NCBI GenBank assembly: GCA_024699495.1
Contig: JAILPK010000045.1
Location: 1 to 64,000, forward strand
Direction: 5' to 3'
Length of the DNA: 64,000 nt
Origin: Bacteroidaceae bacterium
Lineage (GTDB): Bacteria; Bacteroidota; Bacteroidia; Bacteroidales; Bacteroidaceae
In this document: positions 27,390 through 36,620 of the stretch, one piece after another
How the letters are laid out: each line of letters starts with the position of its first letter
Position numbering within the stretch: the first letter of the stretch is position 1
The notes under the pieces: model-generated
What the model was told of the DNA's origin: nothing
Database searches by the model: none
Seen by the model: only the letters and a program-made list of their open reading frames with translations
Made by a program: the position numbers and the translations under genes

Positions 27390-29603
27390 TTATTTATTAA
27401 TAAACACCTTCTTACCGTCGATTATATATATGCCTCTGCCGGAAGGTTTAGTCAGTCGGCGGCCCGTAAGGTCGTAGATACCTTGTTCATCGCTGTTTTC
27501 TTCAGCAATTGTAGCTATTCCGGTGGGATCAGTATAAGTGATGCTCCTTAGCGAAGCGCTTGTTGACGTTCCAATCGTGATGTGGAAAACGAATGTGGCT
27601 TTTGCGACATTGTTATTCTCATCCTTATATCTGAACAGTTGGCATATAGTATATTGATCGCCCTCCTTGCAATGGTTAGGATACTGACCTATATAGAAGG
27701 ACATATTCCCTGTGCCAAACTCAGAATAGAGCGTTGCCCCGGAGTTGGAGTAATCAACAACCGTTCCGTTTGCGTTGAACCAATGACCATAGCCGTTTGC
27801 AGTGTAAGCCGTGTTTTGCAGGCTTACACGCCCATTCTTGTAAGTAGCTGCGTAGAACATGACCTGACCTTTCTGCGGTCCGTTACGGTTCCATGCTACA
27901 AGTTTTGCCATGACATCATTCAAGGAAATCTGGAAGGCGGTGCCCAGGGTCGCAGCGACCTTCCCGCTAATAGCCAATGAAGTGCCTGAATAGCCCTCTG
28001 AATCCATGGTCAGATTGACGTCGTATTCAAAGATGGCGTCGGCGATATCGCGCCCGTCGATAGTGGGTTCAGCATAAATGATTGCTGATGCCTGGTCGAT
28101 GTCTGTGCCAGTGAATTTCACCTGATAGGGCCAGAAGTCATCGTTGCTGGTGATGTTTTCGTCCCAAAGATGCTGGAAATACGCAGTAGGAGCCGGCAGG
28201 ACAATCATCCATAACTTTTGAGTCCCTTCCGGAACTACGGCTTCCACTTCTGCCGAGCGGTTGCCCGTGCCCTTGCAATAGACGCTGTCGGACTGCAGAT
28301 ATACGCGGGTTCCGTCGTTGAGCAGGGCAACATAACCAAGACGGAATCCCTTTTTGGAATCACGGGCGCCATTGCTGCTGGTATTATATGTTGTTGCGGC
28401 CCATGTGCCCCACGATGTCTCTCCATTCATGCAGCGTTTGGCATCGCCGTTGGCGAGTTTGGATGTTGTGCGCAGGGCTGTGAAGTCAGCTTTTATCGTT
28501 GTTCCAGCCTCGGGCACTTCCAGAGGAATGATATTGAATCCGGTGCTCTGCGGACAGCTCCCCATGGCTACCTGATAGTTTCCGTCTTCGGTGAGGACCG
28601 CCTCATAGTTGAAATCGCCTATATATGCATTGCGATATGGGGCGCATGCTTCCCAGTCTTGCGTAGCGCAGTGTGCAGCATAATCATAGTATTCTTTAAA
28701 GAGGTCAGCCGGCTCCCACCCTTTCATCTTCATAAGACTTTGGTTGAAGTCGCAGCCGTCCGTAGTGAAGTCCACGTTCTTTACCATTGGGGTATTCCAG
28801 ACATCAGCCACAGTCGTGATGCCATATTTATCTGCCAGATGATAATGTAGCCAATAGCTTTGGTAACGATGCCACTCGTGGGTGAATGCATAGTTGTGGG
28901 AATTGCGGAATACGTTCCAACTCTGATCAAACATCAGCTCGGGAAAACTTTGTGCAGCCTGCCACTGGGCTGTCTGTTCCCAAATGGCTTGTCCATTGCC
29001 TACTTCCAGATGGAATCCAGTGCCGATTATGTTGCTGTTCTGATGGTTGGCAGCCTCAGCGAAGCACATATAGTGGAATGAGTGCCCCACCTCATGCGCC
29101 ACAGAGTGGCCAACGGGTTTACTCGTGGCCGGATTCAGCCAAAGGGCGGGCACCATAAAGTCGTAGCCTCCGCCGTAGCAGGTCCAGGTTGTTGTGTGGT
29201 TGAGCAAGACCATAATCTTGTATTTGGCCACGTTGCTTTTTACCGGGTCAACAAAGCCGAGTTTGTTTATCTCCAGTTCGAAGAACTCCTCCAGCTTCTG
29301 CTTCATATAAGTGAGGTTGAAATAGTAGAAGTCGGACGAAGGCAGTTTGTCTGGCGCAGTATTTCCATAGTATTTATCCCAGAATATTATGAAGTTGTCT
29401 GTCTCTACAGAGCGGCTCTTGGACCACGTATATTGATTGTTTGGGTCGCTCTCGGCATAAAGCAGACTGTCGGCCGGCCATGGATTGCGCCATTCGTTGG
29501 GGATGTAAACCGACTTCTGTGCCGAAACTGTCAGATTAAAGAGCATAAATGACGTCACGGCAAGGAATCGTGACATGCATCCGATAGAAGTAAAGTTTTT
29601 CAT
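27390..29603 (-). CDS. DUF6055-type secreted metallopeptidase-like protein
   Basis: A 737-residue secreted protein with signal peptide (about 1-28, ending 'TVSAQ'). A zinc-peptidase-type HEVGH motif at 170-174 is followed by a conserved 'IWEQTAQWQ' about 35 residues on, as in DUF6055 proteins. After residue 530 a beta-rich module resembles DUF4859, and the last 35 residues form a sorting-type tail ('GIYDLTGRRL...GIYIIDGKKVFINK'). It is likely exported to the surface; the substrate is unknown. It is 123 bases downstream of the acetylesterase gene. The family assignment is from recall of motifs. Confidence 0.65.
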   Translation of the reverse strand: MKNFTSIGCMSRFLAVTSFMLFNLTVSAQKSVYIPNEWRNPWPADSLLYAESDPNNQYTWSKSRSVETDNFIIFWDKYYGNTAPDKLPSSDFYYFNLTYMKQKLEEFFELEINKLGFVDPVKSNVAKYKIMVLLNHTTTWTCYGGGYDFMVPALWLNPATSKPVGHSVAHEVGHSFHYMCFAEAANHQNSNIIGTGFHLEVGNGQAIWEQTAQWQAAQSFPELMFDQSWNVFRNSHNYAFTHEWHRYQSYWLHYHLADKYGITTVADVWNTPMVKNVDFTTDGCDFNQSLMKMKGWEPADLFKEYYDYAAHCATQDWEACAPYRNAYIGDFNYEAVLTEDGNYQVAMGSCPQSTGFNIIPLEVPEAGTTIKADFTALRTTSKLANGDAKRCMNGETSWGTWAATTYNTSSNGARDSKKGFRLGYVALLNDGTRVYLQSDSVYCKGTGNRSAEVEAVVPEGTQKLWMIVLPAPTAYFQHLWDENITSNDDFWPYQVKFTGTDIDQASAIIYAEPTIDGRDIADAIFEYDVNLTMDSEGYSGTSLAISGKVAATLGTAFQISLNDVMAKLVAWNRNGPQKGQVMFYAATYKNGRVSLQNTAYTANGYGHWFNANGTVVDYSNSGATLYSEFGTGNMSFYIGQYPNHCKEGDQYTICQLFRYKDENNNVAKATFVFHITIGTSTSASLRSITYTDPTGIATIAEENSDEQGIYDLTGRRLTKPSGRGIYIIDGKKVFINK

Positions 29604-29639
29604 TTATTCTTTCTTTTGAACACCTCTGTTGAGGCCGTT

Positions 29640-29690
29640 ACATTAGTATTTTCTGCTTGCTGCTTGCTGCTTGCTGCTTGCTGTTAACTG
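29640..29690. repeat. Heptamer tandem repeat CTTGCTG
   Basis: Five consecutive copies of a seven-base unit (TGCTTGC phase) lie between the DUF6055 gene and the acetylesterase gene. It is a simple repeat of the same style as the CTAATCN and CCATTAA heptamers elsewhere. Confidence 0.8.
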
Positions 29691-29726
29691 TCTGTTAGGT
29701 TAACCGCGTCGGGCTCTAATGGGCTA

Positions 29727-31097
29727 TCAGTTCCCGTCGGGTTTTAGTCCCTCGTACATTGGACTTTGTGCCCATTTGAAGGTGCTTGGGTCGTCCGGAG
29801 CGGCGGGCGAGAAGGTAACATAATCCTTCCGCAGGGCCTTCACAAACGGGAATCTGTGCATACGCATCCCTTCAATGACACATTTCGCCACCTCGTAGGC
29901 TCCAAACGGGTTGAAGTGGGTGTTGTCGGCCAGAGGCTTGACCTGGCCCGGGAACGTGTTCGCCGGGTAGTGGACCAGACATTTCTTGCTCCCCTCTTCC
30001 CCAAACGTTTCGAAGAGAGTCCGCGTCATGTCATGCAACTCGATAACAGGAATTTTCTCGCGTGATGCGACCCACCGCATTGCGTCAGGATAATCTCCAT
30101 GTGTCTCCCGTATCTTTCCCTCTGCAAACGAGCGGCGCTGAGTCGGGGTGATGAATATGATGTGTCCGCCGCGGGCTTTGGTCTCATCGATAAAGGTCTT
30201 GAGGGCTGTGGCGAAATTATAGTAAGCTCCGGCTCCAGGCGACTTCTGTTTCTGGTCGTTATGCCCAAATTCTGCTATCAGATAGTCGCCGGGGCGCATC
30301 ATTGACAGGGCCTTTGCCAGACGGCCTGCCTGGATAAATGTGCTTGCACTCTCTCCACTCTCTCCGAAGTTGGCTATGCAGACATCCTGATTGAACCAGC
30401 GGGGAATCATCTGTCCCCATGAAGCCCAGGGCTCGAAGTCCTGATCCACGACCGTGCTGTTGCCGCATAGGAAAATTGTGGTCGCAGTGGTGTCAGGTTC
30501 AATGTCTATCGTAGCCACCGCGGGAGCGAGGCCGTTAATTTCTATGGTTAAGCGGTCGTCCCAATTAAGTTTTGTGCGCTCGCGTTGTTTGATGTGCACT
30601 TTATGTTCGCTGTCAATCTCCGGAGTGTGTTTGTTTACCACAAAGGTGAGGGTCTTATGCTCGCCTTTGCGCGTTGCAATATTCTCAGCCATAAGACGAC
30701 GGCTTTCGGCGCGGATGGTCGTCTCCGCTGCCCGCTTGCTGCTGCCGACAGTCATTGTCACGCGGTAATTTCCATCGGGAACACGCACGCTGAAGAATGC
30801 GGTCTTACCCTCGTCCATTTTGGACGGAGCTGAGATGAAGTCATAGCCGTAGTCGCTACTCTTGCCGAACCGGTCTGCGGGTGTCACCTGAATCCGGTCT
30901 GCCCCCTGGACTTTCTCGCCTGTAAGCTTAAAATGCCAACTGGCCGACTGCGCCTGAGCATAAGAGTCAGACATGATGAGGAAGACAGCAAGCAAGGCTG
31001 TTCGCAATAGTCTTTTGCCTGCTATGCGAATAGCTTGGGCTGAATGTGCATTCTGCGCTATGGATGCAACGATGTGATTGAGGTTATAATTTGACAT
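29727..31097 (-). CDS. Rhamnogalacturonan acetylesterase (SGNH, CE12-like)
   Basis: A 456-residue exported esterase that should remove acetyl groups from pectin-type polymers. A signal-peptide-like segment is at 29-50 ('LLRTALLAVFLIMSDSYAQA'), preceded by an unusually long N-region, so a later start is possible. Residues about 52-200 form a beta-sandwich. The SGNH domain follows with GNSTV (about 213, block I serine), 'GESGES' (block II), 'FGHNDQ' (block III) and 'DNTHFNPFG' (catalytic Asp/His). It starts four bases after argF' stops and is the last gene of the amino-acid operon. Confidence 0.85.
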   Translation of the reverse strand: MSNYNLNHIVASIAQNAHSAQAIRIAGKRLLRTALLAVFLIMSDSYAQAQSASWHFKLTGEKVQGADRIQVTPADRFGKSSDYGYDFISAPSKMDEGKTAFFSVRVPDGNYRVTMTVGSSKRAAETTIRAESRRLMAENIATRKGEHKTLTFVVNKHTPEIDSEHKVHIKQRERTKLNWDDRLTIEINGLAPAVATIDIEPDTTATTIFLCGNSTVVDQDFEPWASWGQMIPRWFNQDVCIANFGESGESASTFIQAGRLAKALSMMRPGDYLIAEFGHNDQKQKSPGAGAYYNFATALKTFIDETKARGGHIIFITPTQRRSFAEGKIRETHGDYPDAMRWVASREKIPVIELHDMTRTLFETFGEEGSKKCLVHYPANTFPGQVKPLADNTHFNPFGAYEVAKCVIEGMRMHRFPFVKALRKDYVTFSPAAPDDPSTFKWAQSPMYEGLKPDGN

Positions 31098-31101
31098 AAG
31101 G

Positions 31102-32073
31102 CTATAGATTTTCGAGCATCCGCTTCAATACTACCTGAGCGGAAATCTCGCGGTTTGCAGCTTCTGGAATGACAAGAGAGCGTGGAGATTCGATTACCTC
31201 ATCGGTGACAATCATATTGCGGCGAACAGGCAGGCAATGCAGGAATGCCGCATTGTTGGTGACTGCCATGTGGGCAGCATCCACAGTCCATCCCATCATC
31301 GTATGATAGTCATGCAACACCTTGCCGTAATTTTCCGGTTGAGTGACACCGGGGCAGCTCCAGTTCTTCGCGTAGATGAAGTCAGCTCCCTCAAAAGCCT
31401 TCATCTGGTCATATTCAACGTGAGCGCCGCTAACGAATTTCGGGTCGAGTTCATAACCCTCGGGGTGGGTGACTACGAAATCCACGTCAGCAGCCAGCAT
31501 CCATTCTGCGAAGCTGTTAGGCACAGCCTGTGGCAATGCTTTGGGATGAGGAGCCCAGGTCATTACTACCTTTGGTCGCTGGCATGTCTTGTGTTCCTCG
31601 ATAGTAATCAGGTCGGCGAAAGCCTGAAGGGGGTGCACTGTGGCGCTTTCCATGAAGAACACAGGTCGCCCGCTGTATTGAATAAATTGGTTGAGTATCA
31701 GTTCTTCATAGTCATCTTTCCGATTCTCGAACCTGGCAAAACTGCGAACTCCGATAATGTCGCAATAGCTGCCCATCACGGGTATTGCCTCCAGCAAGTG
31801 CTCGCTCTTGTCGCCGTCCATTATCACCCCGCGTTCGGTCTCAAGCTTCCATGCTCCCTGGTTAACATCCAGGACGATGACATTCATGCCTAAGTTCATC
31901 GCGGCTTTCTGGGTAGAGAGACGAGTGCGTAGGGAGTTGTTGAAGAAAATCAGCAGGGCGGTCTTGTTGTGTCCGAGATGCTCCCATGCATAGCGGTTTT
32001 GTTTCACTTCTTGTGCTTCAGCGAGTGCTGCGTGCAGATCTCCTATGTCAGAAACATGTTGAAATACTCTCAT
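31102..32073 (-). CDS. argF': N-succinylornithine carbamoyltransferase
   Basis: Transfers a carbamoyl group to N-acylated ornithine in the Bacteroidetes arginine pathway. The 323-residue protein contains the carbamoyl-phosphate motif FFNNSLRTRLSTQKA (43-57), 'MTWAPHPKALPQAVPNS', and 'HCLPVRRN'. The residue that sets acyl specificity (Pro90 in the B. fragilis succinyl enzyme, Glu92 in the Xanthomonas acetyl enzyme) is Ser90 here, in 'DGDKSEHLLEA'. Published mutants of the acetyl enzyme with Ser at this site prefer succinylornithine, so succinyl use is predicted. It lies 33 bases after proA. Confidence 0.92.
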   Translation of the reverse strand: MRVFQHVSDIGDLHAALAEAQEVKQNRYAWEHLGHNKTALLIFFNNSLRTRLSTQKAAMNLGMNVIVLDVNQGAWKLETERGVIMDGDKSEHLLEAIPVMGSYCDIIGVRSFARFENRKDDYEELILNQFIQYSGRPVFFMESATVHPLQAFADLITIEEHKTCQRPKVVMTWAPHPKALPQAVPNSFAEWMLAADVDFVVTHPEGYELDPKFVSGAHVEYDQMKAFEGADFIYAKNWSCPGVTQPENYGKVLHDYHTMMGWTVDAAHMAVTNNAAFLHCLPVRRNMIVTDEVIESPRSLVIPEAANREISAQVVLKRMLENL

Positions 32074-32106
32074 ATCCTTTTTTGTTATGCTTGTTTGTTT
32101 TTGCGG

Positions 32107-33339
32107 TTATTTTCTGGTCTGGCCGTTGCCTCTGATAATCCATTTATACGTTGTAATCTCCTCAAGAGCCATCGGGCCGCGGGCATGCAGCTTCTGAGTG
32201 CTGATTCCTATTTCGGCTCCCAACCCGAATTGAGCTCCGTCAGTGAAGCTCGTGGGGGCGTTGTGATAGACACATGCCGCATCCACGCTGTTCAGGAACC
32301 GGCTGGCTGCCTTTGCATCTTCGGTAACTATGCTCTCGCTATGTCCAGAGCCATATTTCTGGATATGTGCGATGGCTTCATCTATGGATGCTACGGTCTT
32401 TATTGCCATCCTAAGAGATAGGAACTCTGTGCCAAACGAGGTCTCGCTGGCTCTGATTATATTTATGTCATCTCCCAGCAACGCACTGTAAGCATCTTCA
32501 TCAGCCTCGATTACAACTCCCTTTTCCAATAGTGGCCTGCATATTTCCCGGAGGTCGAAAAGGCTGTCGCGGTGAACGATGAGGCAGTCTAGCGCGTTAC
32601 AAACACTTACGCGTCTGGTCTTCGCATTTAGCACAATCGCCTTGGCTTTCTCCAGGTCTGCAGCCCGGTCTATATAGCAGTGGACCACTCCGGCTCCCGT
32701 CTCAATAACAGGCACCCTGGCTTTGTCACGCACATATTCTATCAGACTGCTGCTGCCCCGTGGGATGATGAGGTCCACCAGCCCCTGAGCCGTAAGCAGG
32801 CGGTCGGTGTCCTCGTGACTTGTCAGCAGCATAGCTGTGTCAGACGGCAGTCCGTGTCTGTTGAGCACCTCATGGATAATGTCAACTATAGCGCGGCAAG
32901 AGTGTTCCGCATCACTTCCCCCCTTGAGAATACATGCGCTTCCAGCTTTGAGGCACAGGGCAAAACAATCGAAGCAGACATTGGGCCGGGCCTCAAATAT
33001 TATGCCGATTACCCCAAAGGGGACGCTGACACGTGTCAGTTCGAGACCGTTAGGAAGAATGTTATGCCGCAGTACTTTACCCAATGGCGACGGCAGCTCT
33101 GCCACATGACGCAAGTCGTTGGCGATGTCCTGCAGACGGGCCTTCGTCAGCTGAAGCCGGTCGTAGCGCGGGTCTTCCATATCCATCTGCTGCAGATCCA
33201 GAGCATTGGCCTCTAACAGAGACTCGGCATTGGCCTCGGTAGTCTTAGCCAGGTCCAAAAGCACTTCATCTATGCTTTCAGTCCCGATTTGGCCCAGCAA
33301 ACGGCTGGCGTCACGCACATTGGCAAAATCTTGATTCAT
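32107..33339 (-). CDS. proA: Glutamate-5-semialdehyde dehydrogenase
   Basis: Reduces glutamyl-5-phosphate in proline synthesis. The ATG at 33339 is chosen because it overlaps the proB stop codon (ATGA) and gives a normal 410-residue protein. 'EARPNVCFDCFALCLKAGSACILKGGSDAEHS' region is the NADP-binding segment, and the catalytic cysteine lies in 'RRVSVCNALDCL'. 'IIPRGSSSLI' and 'GAGVVHCYID' are also typical. It is translationally coupled to proB. Confidence 0.95.
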   Translation of the reverse strand: MNQDFANVRDASRLLGQIGTESIDEVLLDLAKTTEANAESLLEANALDLQQMDMEDPRYDRLQLTKARLQDIANDLRHVAELPSPLGKVLRHNILPNGLELTRVSVPFGVIGIIFEARPNVCFDCFALCLKAGSACILKGGSDAEHSCRAIVDIIHEVLNRHGLPSDTAMLLTSHEDTDRLLTAQGLVDLIIPRGSSSLIEYVRDKARVPVIETGAGVVHCYIDRAADLEKAKAIVLNAKTRRVSVCNALDCLIVHRDSLFDLREICRPLLEKGVVIEADEDAYSALLGDDINIIRASETSFGTEFLSLRMAIKTVASIDEAIAHIQKYGSGHSESIVTEDAKAASRFLNSVDAACVYHNAPTSFTDGAQFGLGAEIGISTQKLHARGPMALEEITTYKWIIRGNGQTRK

Positions 33340-34121
33340 CTTGGCAGGAAATGGGTGAAGGGAATCTTGTCGGGGTTGCATAGAACATCAGTTATTACTG
33401 AGTCGCGCTTCCCGTTGGCTATAAACACATGGATGCCGGCGTCGGCCACTTGCTGGGCCGTGTGGTATTTACTTTGCATTCCGCCGCGGCCGGCAGCAGA
33501 ACGCTCTGTCAGGATGTAGGCGGAGAGGTCAGTGCCGTGGGCCACCTCACGAATCAGTTTTGATTCTGGGTCAGAGGGATGGCCTGTATATACCCCGTCG
33601 ATATTTGAAAGAATTATGAGGGTGTCGCAGTGAAGCATCTGCGCCACCAAACCGCTCAGTTCGTCGTTGTCCGTGAACATAAGCTCTGTCACGCAGACCG
33701 TGTCGTTTTCATTGACTATGGGTAGCACTCCGTGTCTGAGCATGGCTAGCATGCATTGCTTCTGGTTGTCATATTGTTCGCCCGGCTGGAAGTTCTCTTT
33801 CATTGTCAGCACCTGCCCGACATGGATGCCATGGTCGCGGAACAGCTCGACATAGCGCCCCATCAGCTTGGCCTGTCCTACGGCGGAGAACAGCTGCCGC
33901 TGCTCTACGCTGTCCATCTGTGCCGCTTCAGTTGCGGGTAGATGCAGTTCACTCCGTCCGCTGGCCACGGCTCCAGAAGAGATGAGTATTACCTCGATGC
34001 CAGCCCGCCGGGCATCAGCCATCTGATCTACTAGAGCCGACATGCGCGTGATGTCCAGTGTCCCGTCCTTTCTGGTCAGGACATTGCTTCCTACTTTTAT
34101 TGCAATGCGTCTGTCTGACAT
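33336..34121 (-). CDS. proB: Glutamate 5-kinase, short form without PUA domain
   Basis: Phosphorylates glutamate, the first committed step of proline synthesis. The ATG at 34121 (four bases after the proC stop) gives 261 residues, the amino-acid kinase domain only: 'IAIKVGSNVLT' at the N-terminus, 'VILISSGAVASG', 'VNENDTV', 'LSNIDGVYTGHP' and 'GRGGMQSKYHTAQ'. The C-terminal PUA domain of the E. coli enzyme (about 100 residues) is missing. Since the proA overlap is intact, this is a natural short form, not a frameshift. Confidence 0.93.
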   Translation of the reverse strand: MSDRRIAIKVGSNVLTRKDGTLDITRMSALVDQMADARRAGIEVILISSGAVASGRSELHLPATEAAQMDSVEQRQLFSAVGQAKLMGRYVELFRDHGIHVGQVLTMKENFQPGEQYDNQKQCMLAMLRHGVLPIVNENDTVCVTELMFTDNDELSGLVAQMLHCDTLIILSNIDGVYTGHPSDPESKLIREVAHGTDLSAYILTERSAAGRGGMQSKYHTAQQVADAGIHVFIANGKRDSVITDVLCNPDKIPFTHFLPR

Positions 34122-34125
34122 AATG

Positions 34126-34932
34126 TTATTTTCCGCTGGGAATGGATGCCATAAGCCCCTCGATGATTGAGGTGGTGAAGCCATTGCGCTCCATTGCGTT
34201 GAGCCCGCGTATGGTCAGTCCGGCAGGAGTAGTCACGCGGTCTATCTCCGACTCTGGGTGTGAGCCGTCGATGCCGAGCAGACTTGCCGCTCCCTTCATC
34301 GTCTGGGATACAATCCGCTGGGCGTCGGCAGGGCTGAATCCGAGCAATACGCCGCCCTGGGTGTTGGCACGGATATAGCGCAATGCGTATGCTATGCCGC
34401 ATGAAGCTAACACCAGCCCGGCATTCATCAGACGCTCTTCTACGAGCATTGCGTCGCCCAAGGTCTTGAAGATGGCGAGCAACTGCTCATCCTGCTGTTT
34501 CGTAGCTCCGACAGACGAGAGGAACGTCATGCTCTGGCGCGTGGCTATGGCTGTGTTCGGGATAAGGTAATAAATCGGGGGCAGTGCGCCGTCGGAGTCC
34601 CTCCGGAACAGCGTCTGCAAATCAGCCAGGCCTACTCCGCCCACCATAGATGCCACTATTTGGGTTTTGTAATCAAGCATTTCTTTAAGTTGCTCAGCCA
34701 GCGGAGCCAGTTTCCATGGCTTTACCGCCAGCACGACGACATCGGCCCCGTCAATGCAGACCTTATTGTCCGTCGTGGTGCGTATTAGAGGCTCTTTCTT
34801 GCTGATGCGTTCCAGCTTCTCCGAATGCGTGTTGCTAATACAGATTTCTTCTGGGCGGACCAAGCCGCTGTGTGCCAGCCCGAAGGCCAGGGCGCTGCCG
34901 ATATTTCCGGCTCCGATTATTGAGAATTTCAT
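34126..34932 (-). CDS. proC: Pyrroline-5-carboxylate reductase
   Basis: Catalyses the last step of proline synthesis. It is a 268-residue NAD(P)-dependent enzyme with N-terminal glycine motif GAGNIGSALA (7-16), 'VVLAVKPWKLAPL', 'MVGGVGLADLQ', and the C-terminal signature region 'VTTPAGLTIRGLNAMERNGF'. Its start overlaps the stop of the upstream AMP-ligase gene (ATGA). All three proline genes are present in the order proC-proB-proA. Confidence 0.94.
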   Translation of the reverse strand: MKFSIIGAGNIGSALAFGLAHSGLVRPEEICISNTHSEKLERISKKEPLIRTTTDNKVCIDGADVVVLAVKPWKLAPLAEQLKEMLDYKTQIVASMVGGVGLADLQTLFRRDSDGALPPIYYLIPNTAIATRQSMTFLSSVGATKQQDEQLLAIFKTLGDAMLVEERLMNAGLVLASCGIAYALRYIRANTQGGVLLGFSPADAQRIVSQTMKGAASLLGIDGSHPESEIDRVTTPAGLTIRGLNAMERNGFTTSIIEGLMASIPSGK

Positions 34933-36608
34933 TTCTTACTATCCTTTTGCCTTATCTCCACCCTGCGTATCTTTCCGCTGATGGTTTTGGGCAGTTCGTC
35001 AACAAATTCTATTATTCGCGGGTATTTATATGGAGCGGTCTCCCGCTTCACGTGTTGCTGCAGCTCCTGGACCAGTTCCTCTCCCGCCTTGTCTTTCCAT
35101 TCGTGTCCGAGAACGATGGTCGCCTTGACCACCATGCCGCGGATATCATCAGGCACGCCCGTGATTGCACATTCCACTACGGCGGGGTGAGTCATCAGAG
35201 CAGACTCCACTTCAAAGGGTCCGATGCGATAGCCGCTTGATTTTATGACGTCGTCCTTACGTCCTTCGAACCAGTAATAGCCGTCCTCATCCCTCCAGGC
35301 CATGTCTCCGGTGAAATAATAGCCGTCGTGCCATGCCTCATGTGTGAGCTCCGGGTCGCGATAATATTCTTTGAACAGGCCTATGGGCTTTTCCTTTCCG
35401 ACCTTTATAGCGATTTCGCCCTTCTCGCCGTCTTCACATGGTGTACCGTCGGCTTTGAGCAGAGCAATCTGATATTGCCCGTTGGGCTTTCCCATCGAAC
35501 CTGGTTTGGGCTCCATCCATGGCATAGTGCCGAGAGTCATCGTGGTTTCAGTCTGCCCGAAGCCCTCCATCAGCCGGATACCGGTCTGCTTCAGGAATTT
35601 GTCATAGACAGCCGGATTCAGAGCTTCGCCTGCTGTGCAGCAGTAGCGCAGCGATGACAGGTCGTAGCGTGAGAGGTCCTCGCGAATCATAAAACGGTAG
35701 ATTGTAGGCGGAGCGCAGAATGAGGTGACATGGTATTTCTCCATCTGCCGCAACAGACTGTCGGCATCAAATTTCTCATGGTCATAGACAAAAACGGTGG
35801 CGCCTGCAAACCATTGCCCGTAGAATTTGCCCCACACGGCCTTTCCCCAACCGGTATCGGCCACGGTGAGATGGATGCTGCTTTCATTCAGATTATGCCA
35901 GAAGACGCCTGTCGTCAGATGCCCCATGGCATAGAGGAAATCGTGAGCCACCATCTTTGGCTCTCCGCTTGTCCCGCTGGTGAAATACATGAGCATTGTG
36001 TCGTCATTATTGTTGAGTACACGGGTGAACGAGGCGGCGTCTGCGGAGGCGATGCCGCGATGCCAGTCTGCGAATCCCGGATGTGCGTTCCCGCTGTCTG
36101 AAACGCTGTCGTTTCTCACGGCGATGAGTGTTCTCACAGTTGGGCTTTCAGGCATTGCAGCCTCAATCTGCCCCATCACATACGGGTCGTCAACACATAT
36201 TATTGCCTTTATGCTCGCGCGCGTGTTCCTATATATAATGTCATGTTTGGTGAGCATGTGGGTAGCCGGGATAACCACGGCGCCCAGCTTGTGCAGAGCG
36301 AGCATCGCTATCCACCATTCATATCGGCGCTTGAGGATGAGCATCACGGGGTCACCTTTGCTGATGCCGAGGCTTTGCATGTAGGCCGCAGCCTGGTCCG
36401 TTTCCGTTTTCAGCTGGGCGTATGTGGTGCGCCGCTCCTTCCCTTTCTCGTTTGTCCAGAGAATCGCGATGCCGTCCGGTTTTTCTTCAGCCCACACATC
36501 CATCACGTCGTAAGCGAAGTTGAAATGCTCCGGGATGATGAATCTGAGGTGCTCGTTATAATCCTCGTAAGAAGAGAATGTTGTCTGTTTTAGAAATCTT
36601 TCTACCAT
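34929..36608 (-). CDS. AMP-forming acyl-CoA ligase (acetyl/medium-chain type)
   Basis: Activates a carboxylic acid to its CoA thioester through an acyl-adenylate. The 559-residue protein shows TSGTSGEPK (about 205-215), 'GFGQTETTMTLG', 'YYFTGDMAWRDEDGYYWFEGRKDD' region, 'SGYRIGPFEVES' and the C-terminal catalytic lysine in 'KTISGKIRR'. Short- or medium-chain acids are the likely substrates; the exact one is unclear. It follows an XRE-cupin regulator gene by 12 bases, a pairing common in Bacteroidetes, and overlaps proC. Confidence 0.85.
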   Translation of the reverse strand: MVERFLKQTTFSSYEDYNEHLRFIIPEHFNFAYDVMDVWAEEKPDGIAILWTNEKGKERRTTYAQLKTETDQAAAYMQSLGISKGDPVMLILKRRYEWWIAMLALHKLGAVVIPATHMLTKHDIIYRNTRASIKAIICVDDPYVMGQIEAAMPESPTVRTLIAVRNDSVSDSGNAHPGFADWHRGIASADAASFTRVLNNNDDTMLMYFTSGTSGEPKMVAHDFLYAMGHLTTGVFWHNLNESSIHLTVADTGWGKAVWGKFYGQWFAGATVFVYDHEKFDADSLLRQMEKYHVTSFCAPPTIYRFMIREDLSRYDLSSLRYCCTAGEALNPAVYDKFLKQTGIRLMEGFGQTETTMTLGTMPWMEPKPGSMGKPNGQYQIALLKADGTPCEDGEKGEIAIKVGKEKPIGLFKEYYRDPELTHEAWHDGYYFTGDMAWRDEDGYYWFEGRKDDVIKSSGYRIGPFEVESALMTHPAVVECAITGVPDDIRGMVVKATIVLGHEWKDKAGEELVQELQQHVKRETAPYKYPRIIEFVDELPKTISGKIRRVEIRQKDSKK

Positions 36609-36620
36609 AAACCTGATAAT

